From Hyphomicrobiales bacterium (GTDB lineage Bacteria > Pseudomonadota > Alphaproteobacteria > Rhizobiales > Rhizobiaceae): a stretch of DNA of 64,000 nt. The position numbers were made by a program, and so were the translations under genes. This document shows positions 36,902 through 47,327 of this stretch, one piece after another (position 1 is the stretch's first letter; every line of letters starts with the position of its first letter). The notes below the pieces were generated by a model that saw nothing but the letters and a program-made list of their open reading frames with translations, did no database searches and was not told the DNA's origin. Location of the stretch: the NCBI GenBank assembly GCA_900466605.1, contig UBMU01000024.1:62001-126000 (forward strand). Direction: 5' to 3'.

Positions 36902-37863
36902 GCTGCAAGCCCGTATTCGGCGGCAGAGGCGATCTGCCTATGGAAGCGCAGCTTGCGCAGATATTCGAGCGGATCCTTCTTGGTGACCAGCGCGCCTTCG
37001 GGTGTCGTCAGCCAGTCGTAGAGGCGCGTCAGGAAGAAGCGAAGTGCAGAGCCGCGAGCCAGGATCGGCAGCGCGGCAAGCTCGGCTGCGCTCAGCGGCC
37101 GAACGCTTTGGTAGCCCTCCAGCATCGCCATCCCCTTGGTGATGTTATAGGCGCCGTCCTTTTCGAAACACCAGGCGTTGAGGATGATCGAGACGTCGTA
37201 GGCAAGCAGATCGTTGCAGGCGAAATAGAAGTCGATCAGACCTGACAGATCGTCACCGAGGAAGAAGACGTTGTCGGGGAAGAGATCTGCGTGGATGACG
37301 CCATCCGGCAGATCCTTCGGCCAATGGGCGGCGAGGAAATCGAGCTCACTGCGGATTTCGTGCTGCAGTCCCCTTTCCACCTCGTCGGCGCGGGATTCCG
37401 ACTTCTCCCAGAGCGCCTTCCAGCCATCAACCGACAACGCGTTCGGCCGCTTCAGTTCGAAGCCTTCACCGGCAACGTGCATCTTTGCCAAGGCCTTGCC
37501 GACTTCACGGCAATGTTTGGCCTCCGGCTTGCGCAGCCACATGCCTTCCAGGAAAGAGATTAGCGCTGCTGGGCGATCGGAAAGCGCGCCGAGCAAGGCC
37601 CCGTCTTTTCGCGGTAGGGGCAAGGGGCAGGACAGGCCGCCGGCGGCCAGATGTTGCATCAGGCCGAGGAAGAACGGCAGATCGGTCTTCTCGACCCGCT
37701 TCTCGTAAAGGGTGAGGATCAGCGGATCCTTGGTGGTGTGCAACAGGAAGTTCGAGTTCTCGACGCCTTCCGCAATGCCCTTGTAGGACAGTAGCGTGCC
37801 GGTGTCGTACTCCGTCAGGAACCACTTCAAATCGTCTTCGGAAATATCGGTATAGACTGCCAA
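36898..37863 (-). CDS. thrB: homoserine kinase
   Basis: The 321-residue enzyme phosphorylates homoserine, the step before threonine synthase (thrC, about 15 kb away in this window). It is the aminoglycoside-phosphotransferase-fold type used by alphaproteobacteria: [11 protein letters not shown] binds nucleotide, [14 protein letters not shown] is the catalytic loop (Asp), and [11 protein letters not shown] supplies the metal-binding Asp. The start is TTG at 37863, supported by the conserved MAVYTD N-terminus. Upstream is ispH with a 107-base gap; downstream is rnhA with a 4-base overlap. Confidence 0.94.
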   Translation of the reverse strand: MAVYTDISEDDLKWFLTEYDTGTLLSYKGIAEGVENSNFLLHTTKDPLILTLYEKRVEKTDLPFFLGLMQHLAAGGLSCPLPLPRKDGALLGALSDRPAALISFLEGMWLRKPEAKHCREVGKALAKMHVAGEGFELKRPNALSVDGWKALWEKSESRADEVERGLQHEIRSELDFLAAHWPKDLPDGVIHADLFPDNVFFLGDDLSGLIDFYFACNDLLAYDVSIILNAWCFEKDGAYNITKGMAMLEGYQSVRPLSAAELAALPILARGSALRFFLTRLYDWLTTPEGALVTKKDPLEYLRKLRFHRQIASAAEYGLAA

Positions 37864-37970
37864 TTTACGTCCCGCGAAAATGTTTGATCAGTTAGCCACC
37901 GCCCGGTCCGGGCGCCGGCAGGCGCTGCAATCGCCCCCCGCCAATTGCTCTGGCTAGGCGGGATTGCGGC

Positions 37971-38972
37971 TCACCCGTTCACCCACGCCATATCCTCATG
38001 CGTCAGCTCGATGTTGCGCAGTTCGCGGTTGACGAGGAAATGCTCGTTTTCCTGAACCGTCTCGGCAAGCTCGACCTTGGCGTCGAAGCGCGCCCGGAAA
38101 GCCTCGATGATCTCGTTGACGATCACCTCTGGCGCCGACGCGCCAGCGGACAGCCCGAGCGTCGAGATCGGACCGATCTCATCCCAGTCGAGTTCCGAGG
38201 CACGTTGCACGAGGAGCGACTTCTTGGCCCCTGCCCTGAGCGCCACCTCGACGAGCCGCTTGGAATTCGACGAGTTCGGCGCTCCGACGATGATGAAGAG
38301 ATCGCAGCCGGGGGCTGCCTGTTTCACCACTTCCTGACGGTTCGTCGTCGCGTAGCAGATCGAGTCGGCCGCCGGCGCGGTCAGGTTGGGGAAGCGTTCA
38401 TGCAGACGCGCGATTACGCCGGCCGTGTCGTCCACCGACAGGGTCGTCTGCGTCACAAACCCCAGATTGTCCGGGTCGGCGGGCTCATAGACATCGGCGT
38501 CCTCGACGGTCTCGATCAGGGACACCGAACCCTCGGGCAGTTGCCCCATCGTGCCGATGACCTCAGGGTGACCAGCATGGCCGATCAGCACCACATGGCG
38601 ACCGAGCCGGTTGTGCCGCATCGCTTGCTTATGGACCTTCGACACCAGCGGACACGTCGCGTCGAGATAGAAGAGATTGCGGGCGCTCGCATCTTCCGGC
38701 ACGGATTTCGGAACGCCGTGAGCGGAGAAAACGACCGGCTGGGCGCGGTGCTCTTCGGGGATCTCGTCGAGTTCCTCGACGAAGACAGCACCCTTGGCTT
38801 CCAGGCCTTCGACCACATACCTGTTATGGACGATCTCGTGGCGGACGTAGACCGGCGCACCATAGGATTTCAGCGCCAGCACGACGATCTGGATGGCGCG
38901 GTCGACACCGGCGCAAAAGCCGCGCGGTCCGCATAGCCTGATCGTCAAAGGAGGTTTCGCCGCAATATTCAT
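37971..38972 (-). CDS. ispH: 4-hydroxy-3-methylbut-2-enyl diphosphate reductase
   Basis: The 333-residue iron-sulfur enzyme makes isopentenyl and dimethylallyl diphosphate, the last step of the non-mevalonate isoprenoid pathway. The [4Fe-4S] cysteines are Cys20 ([11 protein letters not shown]), the Cys of [11 protein letters not shown] and that of [11 protein letters not shown]. The substrate-binding His and Ser/Asn are in HGVP and NSSNSKRL. It is on the same strand as the oxidase assembly genes upstream (SURF1, DUF983) and thrB downstream. Confidence 0.95.
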   Translation of the reverse strand: MNIAAKPPLTIRLCGPRGFCAGVDRAIQIVVLALKSYGAPVYVRHEIVHNRYVVEGLEAKGAVFVEELDEIPEEHRAQPVVFSAHGVPKSVPEDASARNLFYLDATCPLVSKVHKQAMRHNRLGRHVVLIGHAGHPEVIGTMGQLPEGSVSLIETVEDADVYEPADPDNLGFVTQTTLSVDDTAGVIARLHERFPNLTAPAADSICYATTNRQEVVKQAAPGCDLFIIVGAPNSSNSKRLVEVALRAGAKKSLLVQRASELDWDEIGPISTLGLSAGASAPEVIVNEIIEAFRARFDAKVELAETVQENEHFLVNRELRNIELTHEDMAWVNG

Positions 38973-39034
38973 GTCAGTTCCGGTTTGTAGGGATAGGGCT
39001 CTCTAGCCCAATATAGGCAAGAATTGAAGCGATA

Positions 39035-39784
39035 CTATTGCGTAGGGCCCCGCTTGCGGAAACGGGCCACCACAACGATCACGACAAGCGTTGCCGCCAA
39101 TCCATACCAGGTGAAGGCATATTGCAGATGGTTGTTGGGCAGATCGACATCGGTGACACCGCCGATCGGCATCCCCTTCGGATTGGGAGTATCATCCGCA
39201 TCTACGAAGAAGGGAACGACCTGAGCCTTGTCAAGGTCGACACTGGACGCCATCACATCGAGGTCCTTCCAGTAGAAGATATTCTTGGCCAAATCATTGT
39301 CGGGCACGACCCAGGATGGTTTGCCGGCCAGCTTCGCACGGGCAAGTCCGGTGACCGTCTGCTGATCGGTCAGTTGGCCTTGCATGCGCATCTCCGGCTC
39401 CTTGTTGTCGTAGGGAACAAAGCCGCGATTGACCAAGAGATAGCGGCCATCGGCAAGCTGCAGTGGCGTGTAAACGTAAAAACCCGTCCGGCCGTGCCAG
39501 GTGGCGAAGAAATGCCGTTCCTTGCTGTTGACGTATTCGCCAGTGACCGTGATGTGGCGATAGTCGATATCCTCACCCTTGGCCGCCAATGATTCGATAT
39601 CTGCAAGGGGTGCCGGCGGCGCCTGGCGACGCTCGGCGATGTCGGAGAGCAGCTTTTCCTTCCACTGCAGCCGCTCGACCTGCCAGGTGCCAAGCGAGAT
39701 GAGGATCGCCAGCGCGACCAGCACTATAGCGCCGGTCAGCACCGGCCGCTTTCGGCGAGGCGCCGAGACTTCAAGTTCAGTCAC
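39035..39784 (-). CDS. SURF1 family cytochrome oxidase biogenesis protein
   Basis: 249 residues with the SURF1 layout: an N-terminal membrane helix (GAIVLVALAILISLGTWQVERLQWKEKLL), a soluble loop (HFFATWHGRTGFYVYTPLQL, YLLVNRGFVPYDNK) and a C-terminal helix (YAFTWYGLAATLVVIVVV). SURF1 helps insert heme a into subunit I of the aa3 oxidase. The gene starts with GTG, overlaps the DUF983 gene by 8 bases, and lies downstream of the ctaCDB-coxF-ctaGE genes, though separated from them by a phosphotransferase gene on the other strand. The S. meliloti-type gene order suggests it is normally part of that region. Confidence 0.9.
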   Translation of the reverse strand: MTELEVSAPRRKRPVLTGAIVLVALAILISLGTWQVERLQWKEKLLSDIAERRQAPPAPLADIESLAAKGEDIDYRHITVTGEYVNSKERHFFATWHGRTGFYVYTPLQLADGRYLLVNRGFVPYDNKEPEMRMQGQLTDQQTVTGLARAKLAGKPSWVVPDNDLAKNIFYWKDLDVMASSVDLDKAQVVPFFVDADDTPNPKGMPIGGVTDVDLPNNHLQYAFTWYGLAATLVVIVVVARFRKRGPTQ

Positions 39785-40160
39785 GGGAAAGGCGCCCCTC
39801 GCTGGCGTTGTGGCGATACTGCATCGCGATCAGGATTCCCTTGCACCAACGAAGGGCAAGCAGGGATAGAATAATCGTCAGTGGAGCGAACAGCAGAATG
39901 TGCAGCCAGATCGGCGGCGCGTAGTTGACCTCAAGCCACAAAACCGAGCCGATGACGATGAAACCGACAATCAGAATGACGAACACCGCGGGACCATCGC
40001 CGGCATCGGCAAAGGCGTAGTCGAGACCACAGGCCGAGCAGCGCGGCTTCAGCGCCAGCAGGCCGTTGAAGAGCTTTCCCTGGCCGCAGCGCGGGCAGCG
40101 TCCCCTGATGCCTGTCTTGACAGGGTCGACCGGTGGGAAATGTGCGCTGTCCTCGTTCAT
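39777..40160 (-). CDS. DUF983 family protein
   Basis: A 127-residue protein with a zinc ribbon CPRCGQGKLF...CSACGLDY near the N-terminus and two hydrophobic helices (VFVILIVGFIVIGSVLW and IWLHILLFAPLTIILSLLAL). DUF983 proteins are common next to cytochrome oxidase genes in alphaproteobacteria, function unknown. The ATG at 40160 has GGAAGGATGG before it; the longer frame is unlikely. It overlaps the SURF1 gene by 8 bases, so they are co-transcribed. Confidence 0.85.
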   Translation of the reverse strand: MNEDSAHFPPVDPVKTGIRGRCPRCGQGKLFNGLLALKPRCSACGLDYAFADAGDGPAVFVILIVGFIVIGSVLWLEVNYAPPIWLHILLFAPLTIILSLLALRWCKGILIAMQYRHNASEGRLSRD

Positions 40161-40291
40161 GCCATCCTTCCAATTGCCTATGGCCAACTGGTTCCGCCGC
40201 CATAACTCACCCATAAAGTAATCACAGAGGGAAGGGAAATACCCGCGCGCATTCGCCCCAGCGATTCGCGCCAAACAGAAGAAGAAAACTG

Positions 40292-40933
40292 ATGACATAC
40301 GACAGCTCGGCCGGACAAATCGTCATTCTGAACGGCGCCCCGCGCAGTGGGAAATCGTCGATCGCCAACGCGATCCAGGAGCACTTCGACGGCCCCTGGA
40401 TGAACCTTGGCGTCGACACCTATAACGAGATGACCCCGGAGCGCTATCTGCCGGGCATCGGCCTGCGCCCCGGCGGGGAACGCCCCGATCTCGAGGAGAT
40501 GGTGCCGTTTTTCTATGTCGCACTCTACGAGTCGATCGCCATTCATGCTGGGCTCGGCCTCAATGTGGTTGCCGACCTCGGCCATCACGACAGCTACTCT
40601 CAGCCGCTCGGCATCCTCGCCGACTGCGCGCGCCGGCTTGAGGGATTGCCGGTGCTTTTTGTCGGCGTCAGGTGTCCGATCGAGGTCATCTTGAAGAGGC
40701 GGGACATCCCTTCGCCGGGGCGACACACGCTTTATGTCCGCGCAACCGAAGACGACGCGGTGCCCGATCCCGTCCGGCTCTGGCAGGAGCAGGTCCATAT
40801 TCCCGGTATCTACGATCTTGAGGTCGACACGTCAGTACTGACCCCCTTCGAATGCGCCGAAGCAATCCGGCAGCGCCTGGACCTCGGCATTCCCGAACCC
40901 TCCGCATTCGAGCGCATAGCCGCGATGCGATGA
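40292..40933 (+). CDS. chloramphenicol phosphotransferase-like (CPT) P-loop kinase
   Basis: A 213-residue P-loop protein with GAPRSGKS at 15-22, the putative catalytic Asp in NLGVDTY (Asp42), and the ADLGHHDSY and VGVRCPIEV blocks of the CPT-like family, whose founder phosphorylates chloramphenicol in the producer Streptomyces. Whether this member acts on that drug is unknown; many are uncharacterised small-molecule kinases. It lies on the plus strand between ctaE and the DUF983 gene, which are both on the minus strand, so it interrupts the oxidase cluster. Confidence 0.82.
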   Translation: MTYDSSAGQIVILNGAPRSGKSSIANAIQEHFDGPWMNLGVDTYNEMTPERYLPGIGLRPGGERPDLEEMVPFFYVALYESIAIHAGLGLNVVADLGHHDSYSQPLGILADCARRLEGLPVLFVGVRCPIEVILKRRDIPSPGRHTLYVRATEDDAVPDPVRLWQEQVHIPGIYDLEVDTSVLTPFECAEAIRQRLDLGIPEPSAFERIAAMR

Positions 40934-40943
40934 TCGACAAACA

Positions 40944-40975
40944 AAAAGGGCGGGTGCCGTGGCACCCGCCCTTTT
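40944..40975. terminator. bidirectional terminator between the CPT-like gene and ctaE
   Basis: A perfect 15-base stem (40944-40958 with 40961-40975, 2-base gap) has A-rich and T-rich ends on both sides, giving T-runs on each strand. It ends both convergent transcripts. Confidence 0.9.
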
Positions 40976-40993
40976 CAATTCCGCGATGTCAAC

Positions 40994-41872
40994 TCAGCCT
41001 GCAGCCAGTGGCGCGCCCCAGCCGCCCCAGACGTAGATGCAGAAGAACAGGAAGAGCCAGACGACGTCGACGAAGTGCCAGTACCAGGCAGCCGCCTCGA
41101 AGCCGAAATGCTGCTTCGGCGTGAAGTCGCCACGGATCGCGCGCAGCAGGCAGACCAGCAGGAAAATGGTACCGACGAAAACATGGAAGCCGTGGAAACC
41201 GGTGGCCATGAAGAAGGTCGCGCCGTAGATCGAGTTCTTGAAGGCGAACGGAGCGTGGGCGTATTCGTAAGCCTGGACAGCCGAGAACAAGATGCCGAGC
41301 AGAACGGTCAGGGTCAGGCCCTGGATCAGGCCGCGGCGGTCGTTGTGCAGTAGCGCGTGGTGCGCCCAGGTAACGGTCGTGCCGGACAACAACAGGATGA
41401 CCGTGTTGTAGATCGGCAAGTGCCAGGGATCGAGGACTTCGATACCCTTCGGCGGCCACTGGCCACCAGTATAGGCGAGGCGCGAAGCCTGGATTGCTTC
41501 ACTCGGGAAGAGGCTCGCGTCGAAGTAAGCCCAGAACCAGGCGACGAAGAACATCACTTCCGAAGCGATGAACATGATCATGCCGTAGCGAAGGTGCAGC
41601 GAGACAACGCGCGTATGGGCGCCCTCGTGCGCTTCCTTCACGGTGTCCGACCACCAGCCGAACATGACGTAGAGAATGAGGGCAAGCCCGATGAAGAACA
41701 ACCACGGGTGGGCCCATTCTATACCAAAGAGGTGCAGCGAGCCGCCGTTGATGTAGCGCATGTAGCCGACGCCGCCGAACGTGATGACGAACGCGCCAAT
41801 CGAGGCCAAGATCGGCCACGGGCTCGGGTCGATGATGTGGTAGTCGTGATGTTTCTGATGAGCATCAGCCAT
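40994..41872 (-). CDS. ctaE: cytochrome c oxidase subunit III
   Basis: The 292-residue membrane protein has seven hydrophobic helices and the subunit III marks EVMFFVAWFWAYFDASLFP and HGFHVFVGTIFL. It completes the aa3-type oxidase and stabilises subunit I. It is the last gene of ctaCDB-coxF-ctaGE, 58 bases after ctaG. The bidirectional terminator follows 18 bases after the stop. Confidence 0.95.
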   Translation of the reverse strand: MADAHQKHHDYHIIDPSPWPILASIGAFVITFGGVGYMRYINGGSLHLFGIEWAHPWLFFIGLALILYVMFGWWSDTVKEAHEGAHTRVVSLHLRYGMIMFIASEVMFFVAWFWAYFDASLFPSEAIQASRLAYTGGQWPPKGIEVLDPWHLPIYNTVILLLSGTTVTWAHHALLHNDRRGLIQGLTLTVLLGILFSAVQAYEYAHAPFAFKNSIYGATFFMATGFHGFHVFVGTIFLLVCLLRAIRGDFTPKQHFGFEAAAWYWHFVDVVWLFLFFCIYVWGGWGAPLAAG

Positions 41873-41930
41873 GTAAGCTATCCCCGGATCTCTTCCTCTC
41901 CGCTCCGGCTTAGCCGGAAACGAACCTCAA

Positions 41931-42536
41931 TCAAAGTTTCTTTTCAAGCTTCACCGTTCCACCCTCATTCGAAGCCAGTGGCTTCGGACCCTCCTTCGGG
42001 TAGAACGTATAGGACAATGTAATGGTGTGGATATCCTTCGACTCCACAGCCTTGGTAATATCAGGATCGATGTAGAAAACGACCGGCATCTCCAGCTTTT
42101 CGCCCGGCTTCAGCACGGTTTCGTTGAAGCAGAAGCACTGCACCTTGTTGAAGTAGACGCCGGCCTCGCCTGGCGTCACATTGAACACTGCCTGGCCGCG
42201 CTGCGGCTCGTTCGACTTGTTCACCGCGACGAAATTCACCTGGATGGTTTCGCCGATGCGCGGGTTGACCTCGCGCTCGACTGGCTTGAACTCCCAGCTG
42301 AGGCCGGGGGCAACGTTGGCGTCGAAGGTGACCCGCATCTTGCGGTCGAGTACCACCGTCGAGGCCTGTTCGACGCGCTGCGTCGTGCCGTTGTAGCCCG
42401 TAAGCTGGCAGAACATCCTGTAGAGCGGAACGGCCGCATAGCTCGCGGCGCCCATGCCGAAGACGAAGGCAAGGCACATGAAAACAACGGCGCCATTGTT
42501 GCGCGGCTTTCGCGGTATGCCTTGCGTCTCGTTCAT
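41931..42536 (-). CDS. ctaG: cytochrome c oxidase assembly protein CtaG (Cox11)
   Basis: The 201-residue copper chaperone delivers copper to the CuB site of subunit I. It has one N-terminal membrane helix ([20 protein letters not shown]), the Cys in [13 protein letters not shown], and the conserved copper-binding [10 protein letters not shown]-like [12 protein letters not shown] near residue 125. The ATG at 42536 overlaps the stop of the small coxF-like gene (ATGA). The longer frame upstream is rejected because it runs antisense through that gene. Confidence 0.94.
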   Translation of the reverse strand: MNETQGIPRKPRNNGAVVFMCLAFVFGMGAASYAAVPLYRMFCQLTGYNGTTQRVEQASTVVLDRKMRVTFDANVAPGLSWEFKPVEREVNPRIGETIQVNFVAVNKSNEPQRGQAVFNVTPGEAGVYFNKVQCFCFNETVLKPGEKLEMPVVFYIDPDITKAVESKDIHTITLSYTFYPKEGPKPLASNEGGTVKLEKKL

Positions 42537-42673
42537 CCCACGTGCCCCGAGGTGAACTTCACGATCGTGATCGCGTAGAAAAGCACGACCAGGCCGCCCA
42601 GAACGAGGCCGAGAGCGACGTTGCGGTTGCGGCGCGACTTGCGCTGCGCTTCCGTGAGCTTGACGACATCCAT
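42533..42673 (-). CDS. small CoxF-like membrane protein of the oxidase operon
   Basis: A 46-residue protein, [10 protein letters not shown] followed by a basic [10 protein letters not shown] stretch and one hydrophobic helix ([18 protein letters not shown]), ending KFTSGHVG. It sits between ctaB and ctaG with overlaps on both sides (TGATG and ATGA), which strongly supports translation. Small proteins in this position are found in rhizobial ctaB-ctaG intervals and are usually called CoxF or hypothetical. Role in oxidase assembly is inferred from position. Confidence 0.85.
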   Translation of the reverse strand: MDVVKLTEAQRKSRRNRNVALGLVLGGLVVLFYAITIVKFTSGHVG

Positions 42674-43629
42674 CAGAAAATACCTCCCGCATGCGAAACG
42701 AGCACCGCGGCGAGCCGGTCGAACATCAGGGCCGAGAATATCGCGAAGAGATAGGCAATCGAGAAGCCGAAGAGCTTCTTGGCCGGGATCATCTTCTCGT
42801 CGCCGTCCGGCATCCGCCAGACGGCGATGGAACAGTAGATAAAGATTGCGCCAAGCGCGGCGGCAACCAATCCGTAGCCGAGGCTCGCAAAGCCGAGCAC
42901 TGTCGGCAGCACGCCGCAGATCGCCGTCAGCACGGCATAGGCAACGATCTGATGCTTGGTGGTGCGCTCGCCCGAGACATTCGGCAGCATCGGTACGCCG
43001 ACCGCCTCGTAGTCACCCATCTTGAACAGAGCCAACGCCCAGAAATGAGCCGGCGTCCACAGGAAGATGATCATGAAGAGCACGAAGCTTTCGATCGTAA
43101 CCGTGCCGGTTACGCAGGCCCAGCCGATCATTGGCGGAAACGCGCCGGCTGCACCACCGATAACAATGTTCTGCGGCGTCGAGCGCTTCAGCCACATCGT
43201 GTAGATCACGGCATAGAAGAAAATCGTGAAGGCGAGGATTGAAGCTGCGAGCCAATTGACGGCGAGCCCGAGAATCGTCACCGAGAAGCAGGAAAGCACT
43301 AGGCCGAATGCCAGTGCTTCGCGTGGAGCGATGCGGCCAGCCGGGATCGGACGCTTGGCAGTGCGGGTCATGATCGCGTCGATATCGGCATCGTACCACA
43401 TGTTGAGTGCGCCCGAAGCGCCTGCGCCGATGGCAATGCAAAGGATGGCAATGACGCCGAGAACCGGGTTGATGTGGCCCGGGGCCAGAACCAGACCGGC
43501 AAATGCCGTGAAAACCACGAGCGACATGACGCGCGGTTTCAAAAGCTCGAAATAATCGCGCGCGTTCGCCTCCGACAGGCGGAACTCGCCGTCGTGTGCT
43601 AGAGCCTTGCGATTGCCGATTACTGTCAT
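42673..43629 (-). CDS. ctaB: protoheme IX farnesyltransferase (heme O synthase)
   Basis: The 318-residue membrane enzyme attaches a farnesyl group to heme b to give heme O, precursor of heme a. Its nine or so helices carry the prenyltransferase motifs [21 protein letters not shown] and a second aspartate-rich segment after [16 protein letters not shown]. The ATG at 43629 gives the family start; the upstream extension has no support. It is downstream of ctaD, 69 bases away, with a hairpin between, and overlaps the small coxF-like gene by 1 base. Confidence 0.95.
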   Translation of the reverse strand: MTVIGNRKALAHDGEFRLSEANARDYFELLKPRVMSLVVFTAFAGLVLAPGHINPVLGVIAILCIAIGAGASGALNMWYDADIDAIMTRTAKRPIPAGRIAPREALAFGLVLSCFSVTILGLAVNWLAASILAFTIFFYAVIYTMWLKRSTPQNIVIGGAAGAFPPMIGWACVTGTVTIESFVLFMIIFLWTPAHFWALALFKMGDYEAVGVPMLPNVSGERTTKHQIVAYAVLTAICGVLPTVLGFASLGYGLVAAALGAIFIYCSIAVWRMPDGDEKMIPAKKLFGFSIAYLFAIFSALMFDRLAAVLVSHAGGIF

Positions 43630-43654
43630 TCTCTTGTCCTGCAAACTTGTAAGC

Positions 43655-43684
43655 CGACCGCCGCACTGTAACACGCGGCGGTCG
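43655..43684 (-). other. intercistronic hairpin between ctaD and ctaB
   Basis: A perfect 10-base GC-rich stem (43655-43664 with 43675-43684, 10-base loop) lies 15 bases after the ctaD stop. There is no T-run, so it may stabilise the ctaD message or set the ratio of ctaD to ctaB rather than end transcription. Confidence 0.55.
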
Positions 43685-43698
43685 CAATTTCTCGCATC

Positions 43699-45420
<1,722 letters not shown>

Positions 45421-46314
45421 TTACTGTGCGACGTTTTCGGCGACGTCGACGGTCTTTGCAGGACCATCGGTTGCAGCCATGAGTGTCTTGTACGCGCCAG
45501 GCAGATCGCTGGCGGCAGCAGCGAGCCACTGCTTGTACTTGTCCTCGGAAACGACGTGGATGGCGATCGGCATGAACGCATGGTCCTTGCCGCAGAGCTC
45601 GGAGCACTGGCCGTAGAACAGGCCTTCGCGCTCTGCGCGGAACCAGGTTTCGTTCAGGCGACCCGGAACGGCATCGATCTTGACGCCGAACGACGGCATT
45701 GCAAAAGCATGAATGACGTCGGTCGGGGCAGCGGTCACGAGAACGCGGACGGTCTTGTTGACGGGCAGAACCAGTTCGTTGTCCACAGCCAGGAGGCGCG
45801 GATATCTCGACTTGTCTTCCTTGCCGGCAGCGGCGCGGTCCTGATCCTTCAGGAGATAGGAATCGAAGGCGACCGGGGTTTCGCCCGAACCTTCATATTC
45901 GTAGTTCCACTGCCACTGGGTGGCCGTCGCCTTGATGGTGACATCCGGATTTTCCGGAAGTGTCAGCTGGGCGGTCAAAAGATTGAACGAAGGCACTGCG
46001 AGGAAAAGAAGCACGAGAACCGGTCCCACGGTCCAAGCAACTTCGATCAGCGTATTGTGGCTCGTCTTGGACGGCACCGGATTGGCGCCGGCCCGGAACT
46101 TGAGACAGACGACGATAAGAAGGACCAGAACAAAGAGGGTGATCGGAACAATAAACCACAGGGTATATTGTTCGAACCAATGAATGTCCCGCATGATCGG
46201 CGTGGCTGCAGGCTGCAACGTCGCCTGCCACGGCAGCGGTTGGTCGGCATAACTGCCGGAAGCAAAAAGCAGACAGACCAGTGCGGTCAGAGCTGCATAA
46301 GCCTTCTTAATCAC
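45421..46314 (-). CDS. ctaC: cytochrome c oxidase subunit II
   Basis: The 297-residue subunit accepts electrons from cytochrome c at the CuA centre. It has a signal peptide (residues 1-23), two membrane helices (about 45-70 and 85-110) and a cupredoxin domain with the CuA ligands His in TDVIHAFAMP and the motif YGQCSELCGKDHAFMP. The start is GTG at 46314 with GGGAGA about 8 bases before it; the 537-residue longer frame is antisense to the ialB-like gene and rejected. First gene of the oxidase operon. Confidence 0.95.
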   Translation of the reverse strand: MIKKAYAALTALVCLLFASGSYADQPLPWQATLQPAATPIMRDIHWFEQYTLWFIVPITLFVLVLLIVVCLKFRAGANPVPSKTSHNTLIEVAWTVGPVLVLLFLAVPSFNLLTAQLTLPENPDVTIKATATQWQWNYEYEGSGETPVAFDSYLLKDQDRAAAGKEDKSRYPRLLAVDNELVLPVNKTVRVLVTAAPTDVIHAFAMPSFGVKIDAVPGRLNETWFRAEREGLFYGQCSELCGKDHAFMPIAIHVVSEDKYKQWLAAAASDLPGAYKTLMAATDGPAKTVDVAENVAQ

Positions 46315-46651
46315 GTTAAAATCTCCCTCGAGCGCTGACCTGCGCAAAAATGCGCGCAGAATCCTTGCCATCCTCAGCGCTTCAAACCACAGTTTGCCAT
46401 TCGCCGCAACATCCCAAAGCATTTGTCTGTGCGGCATTTTCGCTTTCAAACATGTTGTTCCAAGCATCAAGAAACGTTCCATCTTTTCGCTATGATCGGC
46501 AAAATATGGCTTGCGAACGCGCCGCTGTGCCAACATTCTCGAAGAAACGTCCCATTTCCGCCGTAGTCCCCGGCTTTTCAGCGGGTGGGGCTTTTCATTT
46601 TTGGTGGCGCGCCCCAATTTAGCGGCACTGATTCGAATTGCAGAGGTTTTC
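46315..46651. other. 337-base divergent region between ctaC and the ialB-like gene
   Basis: No gene. It must hold the promoters of both divergent transcripts. I see two GGAAC strings (minus strand, around 46445 and 46465-46475), but neither has the EcfG -10 at the right distance. No clear operator or RNA structure stands out. Confidence 0.5.
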
Positions 46652-47230
46652 ATGGGTTTCCGTTCCCTCGCACGGCCATTGGTGCTGACAGCGTGCATCG
46701 CGGCCGCAGCGACTGCTCCCGCTTTCGCCCAGCAGCCAGGCGCGCCGGCACAGCCCGCGCCGGCAACGCAGGCAACGCCCGGCCAGACGCAGCCGCAGGC
46801 GCCAGGCACCGTCAAGTCTAACCACGGCGCATGGTCCGTCGTGTGCGACAAGCCGGCAGGCGCCGCGACAGAGCAGTGCGCGCTTATGCAGAACGTCATC
46901 GCCGAAGACCGGCCGGAAGTCGGCCTTTCCGTCGTCGTATTGAAGACCGCCGACCGCAAGTCGAAGATCCTGCGCGTTCTCGCACCGCTCGGCGTTCTCC
47001 TGCCGAACGGCCTCGGCCTCAATGTCGACGGCAAGGATATCGGGCGGGCCTATTTCGTCCGTTGCTTCGCCGATGGCTGCTATGCCGAGGTTGTTCTTGA
47101 AGACGAACTGCTCAAGACTTTCCGCAGCGGCGCCAGCGCTACGTTCATCGTCTTCCAGACGCCCGAAGAAGGCATCGGCATTCCTGTCGATCTCAAGGGT
47201 TTTGCGGAAGGCTACGACGCCCTTCCCTGA
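46652..47230 (+). CDS. IalB-family invasion-associated protein
   Basis: 192 residues with a signal peptide (cut after PAFA, about residue 26), a Pro/Ala/Gln-rich linker and a domain matching IalB: VKSNHGAWSVVCDKPAGA, a Cys in EQCALMQNV, FVRCFADGCYAEV and SATFIVFQTPEEGIGIPVDLKGF. IalB was named in Bartonella, where it affects erythrocyte invasion. In free-living rhizobia the family is common and its role is unclear. The ATG at 46652 is preceded by AGAGG. Confidence 0.88.
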   Translation: MGFRSLARPLVLTACIAAAATAPAFAQQPGAPAQPAPATQATPGQTQPQAPGTVKSNHGAWSVVCDKPAGAATEQCALMQNVIAEDRPEVGLSVVVLKTADRKSKILRVLAPLGVLLPNGLGLNVDGKDIGRAYFVRCFADGCYAEVVLEDELLKTFRSGASATFIVFQTPEEGIGIPVDLKGFAEGYDALP

Positions 47231-47327
47231 CCCCTTGGCCTGATCCGTCTCGATTCGGGGCTTGCTCGAACCGTCCACCGGACCTACATCGGCTGAAAGC
47301 ATTCCTGCTTCAGCGGAGCATAAAGAT

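Noticed and set aside
40292-40933. Chloramphenicol resistance gene
   Set aside because: Fold family only; substrate of such members is generally unknown, and no resistance-gene context such as an integron or transposon is visible.
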